Shown piece by piece: positions 43,445-48,478 of a stretch of DNA of 48,478 nucleotides. The notes under the pieces are model-generated. The model made no database searches and was not told where the DNA came from. It worked only from the letters and a program-made list of their open reading frames with translations. A program made the translations under genes and the position numbers. This stretch comes from an uncultured Clostridia bacterium (lineage in GTDB: Bacteria > Bacillota > Clostridia > Christensenellales > Pumilibacteraceae): NCBI GenBank assembly GCA_947589465.1, contig CANQAE010000005.1, forward strand, positions 1-48,478. Direction: 5' to 3'. Every line of letters begins with the position of its first letter. The first letter of the stretch is position 1.

Positions 43445-45025
43445 ATGGAACTTTTGAATAAGTATAATATCAAACCGAAAACGATCTATCGCAATCTCGC
43501 TCCCGCCGTTTTGGTGGAACACGCGCTTAAAACCGAACCGTGCAAACTTATGGATAGCGGCGCTTTGCTCGTCGAAACGGGGAAGTATACAGGTCGTTCG
43601 CCCAAGGATAGGTTTATCGTGGACGAAAAAGAGGCGGAAGGCAAGGTAGCGTGGGGTAAGGAAAATGTTAAGATAGACGTTCGCTCGTTCGAAAAAGTTT
43701 ACGAAAAGATATGCAAATATCTTGACGGCAAACAGTCGGTATACGTATTCGACGGATTCGCGGGCGCAGACCCTGCATATTCGCTACCGATACGTGTCAT
43801 CAACGAGTATGCTTCTCAAAATCTGTTTATGCACAATATGCTTATTCGCCCCACCGAGGAGCAACTGAAAAATTTCAAAGAGGAATTTACCCTCATATGC
43901 GCGCCCGGATTACAACTCGACGCGAAAGAGTGCGGCACGAACAGCGAGGCGGCAATAATAATCAGTTTCGGCAAAAAACTCGTGCTTATCGCAGGCTCCA
44001 AATATGCGGGCGAAATGAAGAAGTCCGTTTTCAGCGTAATGAATTACATTCTCCCGCTTAAAGGCGTTTTGGGAATGCATTGTTCGGCGAATATGGCGCT
44101 CGACGGCAGTAAAGATACGGCGCTGTTTTTCGGCTTGTCGGGAACGGGCAAAACGACGCTTTCCGCCGACCCAAATCGCGGGCTTATCGGCGACGACGAA
44201 CACGGTTGGTCGGACAACGGGATCTTCAACATAGAGGGGGGATGCTATGCGAAATGCATCAATCTTTCTAAGGAGGGAGAACCCGAAATATACAACGCCA
44301 TAAGACATGGTAGCCTTGTCGAAAACGTCATAATCGACGACGACACGCGTGAACCCGACTATACGGACAAGAGGCTTACCGAAAACACGAGAGTTTCGTA
44401 TCCCATAGATTTCATACCCAACAAGGTAGTTCCGGGCGTAGGCAAACACCCGCGCACCATAATTTTTCTCAGCGCAGACGCATTCGGCGTTCTGCCACCC
44501 GTTGCTAAACTCACCAAGGAACAGGCAATGTACTATTTCGTTTCGGGCTACACTTCGAAAGTAGCAGGCACGGAACGCGGGATAATCGACCCCGTATGCA
44601 CCTTTTCGACGTGTTTCGGCTCGCCGTTTTTGCCGCTTTCGTCCGAAGTTTACGCTTCGATGCTCGGCAAAAAGATAGAAAAGTACGGCACTGACGTTTA
44701 TCTCGTGAACACAGGTTGGACGGGCGGACAATACGGAGTGGGTAGTCGCATGAGTTTGAAGGCGACCCGTGCCATCGTGACGGCGGCGGTAAGCGGCGAA
44801 CTTGCGAAAGTCGAATATGAAACCGAACCGTATTTTGGGCTGGCGATCCCCAAGACTTGTCCCGGAGTCGATCCCTCGATACTCAATCCGCGCAATATGT
44901 GGAAGAACAAAGCCGACTACGACAAGACGATCGACAAACTTGCGCATTTGTTTGAGGACAATTTCCGTAAGTACGAGGATATGCCCGACGAGATCAAAAA
45001 TGCAGGTCCGAAAGGCAAAAGATAG
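43445..45025 (+). CDS. pckA: Phosphoenolpyruvate carboxykinase (ATP)
   Basis: 526 residues, typical for the ATP-dependent type. It interconverts oxaloacetate plus ATP with PEP, CO2 and ADP; in gut fermenters it often runs toward oxaloacetate and succinate or propionate. Visible: substrate-binding TGRSPKDRF, the kinase-1a loop GLSGTGKTTLSADP, the metal-site GDDEHGWSDNGIFNIEGGCYAK, and NTGWTGGQYGVGSRM near the C-terminus. AGGAGG precedes the ATG by 7 bases. It is a single-gene unit; no clear terminator was seen in the 130 bases after it. Confidence 0.97.
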   Translation: MELLNKYNIKPKTIYRNLAPAVLVEHALKTEPCKLMDSGALLVETGKYTGRSPKDRFIVDEKEAEGKVAWGKENVKIDVRSFEKVYEKICKYLDGKQSVYVFDGFAGADPAYSLPIRVINEYASQNLFMHNMLIRPTEEQLKNFKEEFTLICAPGLQLDAKECGTNSEAAIIISFGKKLVLIAGSKYAGEMKKSVFSVMNYILPLKGVLGMHCSANMALDGSKDTALFFGLSGTGKTTLSADPNRGLIGDDEHGWSDNGIFNIEGGCYAKCINLSKEGEPEIYNAIRHGSLVENVIIDDDTREPDYTDKRLTENTRVSYPIDFIPNKVVPGVGKHPRTIIFLSADAFGVLPPVAKLTKEQAMYYFVSGYTSKVAGTERGIIDPVCTFSTCFGSPFLPLSSEVYASMLGKKIEKYGTDVYLVNTGWTGGQYGVGSRMSLKATRAIVTAAVSGELAKVEYETEPYFGLAIPKTCPGVDPSILNPRNMWKNKADYDKTIDKLAHLFEDNFRKYEDMPDEIKNAGPKGKR

Positions 45026-45105
45026 GAAAGTTGCTTAAAGCGATGCGGTTTTGTCGCAGTAATTCGAATTTTTTATAAAAAATCGGATTTGGCTGTTAAA
45101 AACAG

Positions 45106-45134
45106 TTTACAATACGGCATAAAATGAATATAAT
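45106..45134 (+). promoter_or_regulatory. Sigma-A promoter of the zinc-ribbon/cysteine-peptidase pair
   Basis: TTTACA (45106-45111), 17-base spacer, TATAAT (45129-45134). GGAG lies in the short leader. Confidence 0.75.
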
Positions 45135-45162
45135 ATGGACACACCATCAATGGAGATAAGAT

Positions 45163-45666
45163 ATGGAAAACGAAAAGAAGCCTGTTTATAAACTGTGCCC
45201 GCGCTGCGAACTCAATTATATAAGAGCGGATGAGGAGATTTGCGATGTTTGCAAAGTCGAAATGGGACTGCTCGAAAAAAGTTTTCTTATTCAGGAAGAT
45301 GAACTCGAAGCCGAAAGCGGAAAACTTTGCCCCGTCTGTCATCTCAACTATATAGGCGAGGACGAAGATATGTGCTTTGTTTGCCAAAAGGAAAAAGAGG
45401 CGAAGGAAAACACCGAAGAACCGGAAGAAGACAATTGGACTTACGTTGAAGAAGAAGAAACTTTGCCGCCCGAAGAAATGGAAATTTCGCTCGAACTTAC
45501 CGCCGAGGAGGAGGATAAGGAGGAGGACGACGAATTCGCAAACAGCGAGTACAAGGAAGTCGATGACTTCAACTATGACGTCGATCCCAACGACTTCGAG
45601 GAAGAAGACGACGAGGACGATGAGGACGACGAAGATGAAGAAGACGACGAGGACGACGATGAATAA
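45163..45666 (+). CDS. Double zinc-ribbon protein with an acidic tail
   Basis: 167 residues. Two four-cysteine ribbons with the same layout: Cys12-x2-Cys15 / Cys27-x2-Cys30 and Cys56-x2-Cys59 / Cys71-x2-Cys74, each containing LNYI-R/G, so an internal duplication is likely. From residue 76 it becomes increasingly acidic and the last 25 residues are nearly all Asp and Glu. Such tails mimic nucleic acid or bind basic proteins such as histone-like or ribosomal proteins. No named family is recognised. It is followed after 42 bases by a small predicted cysteine peptidase. Confidence 0.75.
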   Translation: MENEKKPVYKLCPRCELNYIRADEEICDVCKVEMGLLEKSFLIQEDELEAESGKLCPVCHLNYIGEDEDMCFVCQKEKEAKENTEEPEEDNWTYVEEEETLPPEEMEISLELTAEEEDKEEDDEFANSEYKEVDDFNYDVDPNDFEEEDDEDDEDDEDEEDDEDDDE

Positions 45667-45708
45667 AAGGCTCAGCCGCAAGGCCGGGTCTTTGCATAAG
45701 GCGGGGAT

Positions 45709-46092
45709 ATGATAGAATACAGTAAATTCAATATCAATCCGAAGGGAAAGAAGACGGGCGATTGCGTAGTGCGTGCTATCGCCGTTGCGCTCGACCGCGA
45801 TTATGTCGAGGTTTATACCGAACTGTTCGAACTTTCATTGAAAACGGGCTACATACTCAACGACAAACGAGTGGAAGAAAAGTTCCTCGCGCTCAACGGC
45901 TTCATAAAGCACAAACAGCCCAAAAAGGCGGACGGAAAGAAGTATTTGATAGGTGAACTCGACAGGATATGCCGCAAAAGCGTCGTCGTTGTAAGTTGCG
46001 CACACCACCTAACGGTTGTTAAAAACGGGGTTCTTCTCGATACGTGGGACTGCCGCGGCAAGTGCATATCAAACTATTACACCCTCGAATGA
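45709..46092 (+). CDS. Predicted small papain-like cysteine peptidase
   Basis: 127 residues. The order Cys19 (TGDCVVRAIA), His99/His100 (CAHHLTVVKNG) and Asp111/Asp114 (LLDTWDC) matches a minimal papain-like Cys-His-Asp triad at the ends of a short domain. Similar DCVVRAI...HLTVV...DTWD proteins occur among phage and plasmid-encoded small proteins, as far as I recall, so an origin by transfer is possible. The N-terminal helix CVVRAIAVAL is where a catalytic Cys is normally placed. There is no signal peptide, so it acts in the cytosol. It is weakly translated (GGGG before the ATG). It could be an inactive or peptide-binding relative. Confidence 0.65.
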   Translation: MIEYSKFNINPKGKKTGDCVVRAIAVALDRDYVEVYTELFELSLKTGYILNDKRVEEKFLALNGFIKHKQPKKADGKKYLIGELDRICRKSVVVVSCAHHLTVVKNGVLLDTWDCRGKCISNYYTLE

Positions 46093-46098
46093 TACGGT

Positions 46099-46112
46099 TG
46101 CGCATATGCGCA
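46099..46112. repeat. Perfect 14-bp palindrome TGCGCATATGCGCA
   Basis: It lies between the cysteine peptidase gene and the MATE promoter, 70 bases upstream of the -35. No T-run follows, so it is more like a protein-binding dyad than a terminator. Confidence 0.5.
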
Positions 46113-46181
46113 TAACGACAGGCAAAAAATTCGTATTTACGATTGTGTTAAATAAATTCATATTATTTCGGGCGTCATAAA

Positions 46182-46210
46182 TTGACACCCGCTTTTTTTA
46201 GTGTTATACT
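46182..46210 (+). promoter_or_regulatory. Consensus sigma-A promoter of the MATE gene, near-leaderless
   Basis: Perfect TTGACA (46182-46187), 17-base spacer, TATACT (46205-46210); the ATG at 46219 is 8 bases further. No Shine-Dalgarno sequence is present. Confidence 0.8.
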
Positions 46211-46218
46211 CTGTGAGT

Positions 46219-47595
46219 ATGGCTAAAAATTTCGAAATGAATATGAGCAGCGGACCGCTCCTGAAAAAGATAATAATCTTTGCGCTCCCGCTGATCGCGA
46301 CCAACGTATTGCAACTTTTGTTCAATGCGGCGGACGTCGCCGTGCTCGGCAAATTCATTCACGACAAGACGCTTTCGGAAACGGCGGTCGCGGCGGTCGG
46401 CTCGACCAATCCGCTCATCAATCTTATCGTCGGGCTGTTCGTGGGACTGTCTGTCGGAGCGAACGTTCTCATCGCGCGTTACGCGGGCAAGGGGGACGAT
46501 GAGTCGGCAAAAAAGGTAGTCGGTATGTCAATGCTCGTCAGCGTATTACTCGGCGCGATTTTGCTCGTAGTCGGATATTTCTGTTCGAGATATTTCCTCG
46601 GCTGGATGAATTGCCCCGATAGCGTCATTGAACTTTCCACCAAATATATGCAGATATACTTTATAGGTATGCCGATAATGATGCTTTACAACTTTTCGGC
46701 GTCCATTTTACGAGCGGTGGGGGATACGATGCGTCCGCTCATATTCCTTATCGTGGGCGGCGTTGTCAATATCGGGCTAAATATCTTGTTTGTCCTCGCG
46801 CTCAAAAAGAACGTCGAGGGCGTAGCCATAGCAACTGTCACTTCGCAGGCGATATCCGCAGTTCTATGCATAATAACGCTAATAAAGAGCAAGGGATTTT
46901 GCCACCTCGATTTCAAGTACATAAGATTTTTCAAGCGAGAACTTGTCGATATGATAAAGATAGGTTTGCCCGCAGGTTTGCAAGGCTGCGTGTTTTCGAT
47001 CTCCAACGTAATGATACAATCCACGATAAACGGTTTCGGCGACATAAAAATGGCGGGCAATACGATAGCGGGACAGATTGAAGGATTTATTTACAATGCT
47101 TGCTATTCGGTATCGCTTACGACGCTTGCCTTTGTTTCGCAGAATTACGGCGCGAAAAAGCCGGATAGAATACGGAAAGTCGTCAAAGAATCGATAGCCG
47201 TCGTATCCGTGCTCGGTTTCGTGCTGGCGGGCATAGTTCTATTACTTGCCGAGCCGCTGTGTTCGGTTTTCAGTGACAGCCAAGAGGCGATAGATATCGC
47301 CATAAACAGACTGTACATAGTAGGCAGCACATATCTTATTTGCGGCATAATGGATACGCTCAGCAACACCATGCGCGGACTCGGCAAATCGACGACGGCG
47401 ATGATAGTAAGTTTGTCGGGCAGTTGCGTGTTCAGGATAATCTGGATACACACGTTCTATTTGCTCAATCCCACGCTTTGGATGCTGTATATTGTCTATC
47501 CTATAAGTTGGGTGCTCACCGTCGGCATATTCCTTGCGCTCTATTTCCCGACGATGAAGAAGGTCGAACGTCGCCTTCTATCCGAAAACGAATAG
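46219..47595 (+). CDS. MATE-family multidrug/cation efflux transporter
   Basis: 458 residues from the ATG at 46219, inside the usual 440-470. The twelve membrane helices come in two related halves. Family stretches include SGPLLKKIIIFALPLIATNVLQLLFNAADVAVLGKF at the start (split here only by description), GLFVGLSVGANVLIARYAG, MPIMMLYNFSASILRAVGD and the C-half GNTIAGQIEGFIY and DTLSNTMRGLGKST. These transporters expel organic cations using a sodium or proton gradient. The substrate is not predictable. An earlier GTG start at 46201 would overlap the -10, so it was rejected. Confidence 0.95.
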   Translation: MAKNFEMNMSSGPLLKKIIIFALPLIATNVLQLLFNAADVAVLGKFIHDKTLSETAVAAVGSTNPLINLIVGLFVGLSVGANVLIARYAGKGDDESAKKVVGMSMLVSVLLGAILLVVGYFCSRYFLGWMNCPDSVIELSTKYMQIYFIGMPIMMLYNFSASILRAVGDTMRPLIFLIVGGVVNIGLNILFVLALKKNVEGVAIATVTSQAISAVLCIITLIKSKGFCHLDFKYIRFFKRELVDMIKIGLPAGLQGCVFSISNVMIQSTINGFGDIKMAGNTIAGQIEGFIYNACYSVSLTTLAFVSQNYGAKKPDRIRKVVKESIAVVSVLGFVLAGIVLLLAEPLCSVFSDSQEAIDIAINRLYIVGSTYLICGIMDTLSNTMRGLGKSTTAMIVSLSGSCVFRIIWIHTFYLLNPTLWMLYIVYPISWVLTVGIFLALYFPTMKKVERRLLSENE

Positions 47596-47650
47596 GGATG
47601 GTTAGTAAAATCGCGCGTAATACGCCCGCGATGATATAAAAAATAATAAT

Positions 47651-47700
47651 AAAAAACGGCGCGGCGATACAGATGATCGCTACGCCGATTTTATTTTGCT
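47651..47700. terminator. Bidirectional terminator between MATE and cyclophilin genes
   Basis: CGGCG (47657-47661) plus GCGAT (47664-47668) pair with ATCGC (47676-47680) plus CGCCG (47683-47687), with a 2x2 internal loop. ATTTTATTTTG follows on the plus strand and a T-rich run (the A-run 47641-47656) on the minus strand. Confidence 0.75.
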
Positions 47701-47704
47701 TTGT

Positions 47705-48211
47705 CTACTCCACGGTAATGCTTTCGATCACGATTGGGGTAGAAGGTACATTTTCGTAGTACAGCCATTTGCCCGTTTCGACCTTGCTCAGTTGAACGGC
47801 GGTCGCAAGCGACTCGTCGTCGCTCGTTTTGCCGAACGCGGCATATTGCCCGTCGAGAAACGAACAATCGGCAACGCAGATAAAGAATTGGCTCGACGCG
47901 CTGTCCTTGACCTGAGTGCGCGCCATGGAAATAACTCCTGCCTCGTGGTGAAGGTCGTTTTTTATTCCGTTCGCCGAGAATTCGCCCTTGATCGAATTTG
48001 CCGATTTTGGAACAAGCCCGCCTTTGAATTCGAAGCCGCCGCCCTGTATCATGAACCCTTCTATCACGCGATGAAAACACAGCCCGTTGTAAAATCCGCT
48101 CTTTGCGAGTTTTACGAAGTTTTCGACGGTTATTGGAGCAACGTCGGGATACAATTCGAGGCGTATTTCCTTTCCGTCCGTAAATTTTATTGTTGCGTTT
48201 ACGATATTCAT
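47705..48211 (-). CDS. Cyclophilin-type peptidyl-prolyl cis-trans isomerase
   Basis: 168 residues. It catalyses proline isomerisation in folding proteins. Active-site stretches: CFHRVIEGFMIQGG (with the catalytic Arg), GVISMARTQVKDSASSQFFIC and LDGQYAAFGKT. No signal peptide is present, so it is cytosolic. The usual GD after IQGG reads GGFEF here. AAAGGAG precedes the ATG, and a promoter lies directly upstream. It is convergent with the MATE gene. Confidence 0.95.
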   Translation of the reverse strand: MNIVNATIKFTDGKEIRLELYPDVAPITVENFVKLAKSGFYNGLCFHRVIEGFMIQGGGFEFKGGLVPKSANSIKGEFSANGIKNDLHHEAGVISMARTQVKDSASSQFFICVADCSFLDGQYAAFGKTSDDESLATAVQLSKVETGKWLYYENVPSTPIVIESITVE

Positions 48212-48230
48212 AACAAATCTCCTTTTTTAC

Positions 48231-48259
48231 AGTTTAGCATTTTTTTCGCCACAAGTCAA
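48231..48259 (-). promoter_or_regulatory. Sigma-A promoter of the cyclophilin gene
   Basis: On the minus strand TTGACT (48254-48259), 17-base spacer, TAAACT (48231-48236), with a short leader containing AAAGGAG. Confidence 0.75.
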
Positions 48260-48287
48260 ACGAAGTTGTATTTCAAACAGATTTTTC

Positions 48288-48316
48288 TTGACATTGTTGC
48301 CGTAACGTTGTATAAT
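48288..48316 (+). promoter_or_regulatory. Consensus sigma-A promoter of tRNA-Arg
   Basis: Perfect TTGACA (48288-48293), 17-base spacer, perfect TATAAT (48311-48316). The tRNA begins 19 bases after the -10. Confidence 0.9.
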
Positions 48317-48334
48317 GATGTCGTAAATGCGAGA

Positions 48335-48409
48335 GCACCCATAGTTTAATGGATAGAGCATAGGTCTTCGGAACCTATTGTGAGGGTTCGAATCCTTCTG
48401 GGTGCACCA
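48335..48409 (+). tRNA. tRNA-Arg, anticodon TCG
   Basis: A 75-base cloverleaf with encoded CCA. Acceptor GCACCCA (48335-48341) pairs with TGGGTGC (48399-48405), then A and CCA. The anticodon stem is TAGGT/ACCTA with loop CTTCGGA, giving anticodon TCG, which reads CGA and, if modified, other CGN codons. The T-arm is GAGGG-TTCGAAT-CCTTC with one G-T wobble. The acceptor and anticodon stems are perfect. Confidence 0.95.
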
Positions 48410-48418
48410 AGTCAGTAT

Positions 48419-48465
48419 AATCCGAACCAAATACTCGTAACGAGTGAATGGTTCGGATTTACTTT
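48419..48465 (+). terminator. Compound hairpin terminator after tRNA-Arg
   Basis: Outer stem AATCCGAACC (48419-48428) with GGTTCGGATT (48450-48459), 10 bp perfect. Nested inside is ACTCG-TAA-CGAGT (48433-48445). TTTACTTTTAT follows. It starts 10 bases after the CCA. Confidence 0.75.
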
Positions 48466-48478
48466 TATAATTTAGCGA

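Noticed and set aside
48335..48465. tRNA-Arg as an attachment site for an integrated element
   Set aside because: No integrase and no repeat of the tRNA 3' end is visible in the window; the downstream dyad reads as a terminator.

Overview
The window looks like a chromosomal segment of an endospore-forming member of the Clostridia, probably an uncultured gut lineage of moderate GC. spoIIE, the spore protease gene gpr and spoVG point to sporulation. Rubrerythrin and an Isf-like iron-sulfur flavoprotein point to an anaerobic life. Genes are densely packed, and vegetative promoters match TTGACA-17-TATAAT closely. No transposase, integrase, phage structural gene or CRISPR array is visible.

Layout, left to right. 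1-830 holds the 3' end of an unrecognised gene and a 590-bp non-coding stretch with many hairpins, a duplicated 27-bp palindromic repeat and five 19-bp degenerate tandem repeats. 828-3899 (minus) carries guaB behind a membrane-anchored protein, and a lipoprotein. 4091-8250 carries spoIIE, a small membrane protein, a ROK sugar kinase and rubrerythrin. 8352-11064 carries a GNAT acetyltransferase, a 45-residue eight-cysteine protein, spoVG (minus) and murC.

11338-21395 is the most unusual region: a single ten-kilobase transcription unit with one sigma-A promoter and one strong terminator. It encodes a zinc-ribbon/TIR-like protein whose reading frame is broken by one in-frame TAG, three mutually related coiled-coil proteins with a C-terminal two-helix membrane hairpin, a 55-residue microprotein, a 142-residue protein and a Ycf46-like AAA+ ATPase. 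I recognise no described system with this composition. A membrane-associated signalling or conflict (defence) machine is my working inference.

21549-26233 holds an iron-sulfur flavoprotein (minus) and a lipid-type operon: a DegV/FakB fatty-acid-binding protein, an alpha-oxoamine synthase that reads like bacterial serine palmitoyltransferase, a short-chain dehydrogenase in the position of a 3-ketosphinganine reductase, and GpsA. This suggests a sphingolipid-like pathway in a spore-former. 26375-31417 holds a sirtuin, a heterodimeric ABC exporter with one degenerate ATP site, and a small membrane protein.

31454-43384 holds rpsT with a 96-residue tail, gpr, a glutamate racemase, Ku, a PRC-barrel protein, then DUF1858-pth-mfd, a parvulin-like lipoprotein, a glycerol-1-phosphate-dehydrogenase-like protein that appears to lack its metal ligands, and rsmA. 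43445-48478 holds ATP-dependent pckA, a zinc-ribbon acidic protein, a predicted small cysteine peptidase, a MATE transporter, a cyclophilin (minus) and a tRNA-Arg.

A cross-cutting observation is that six genes have a -10 hexamer only 6-8 bases before the start codon and no ribosome binding site, so their mRNAs should be leaderless.
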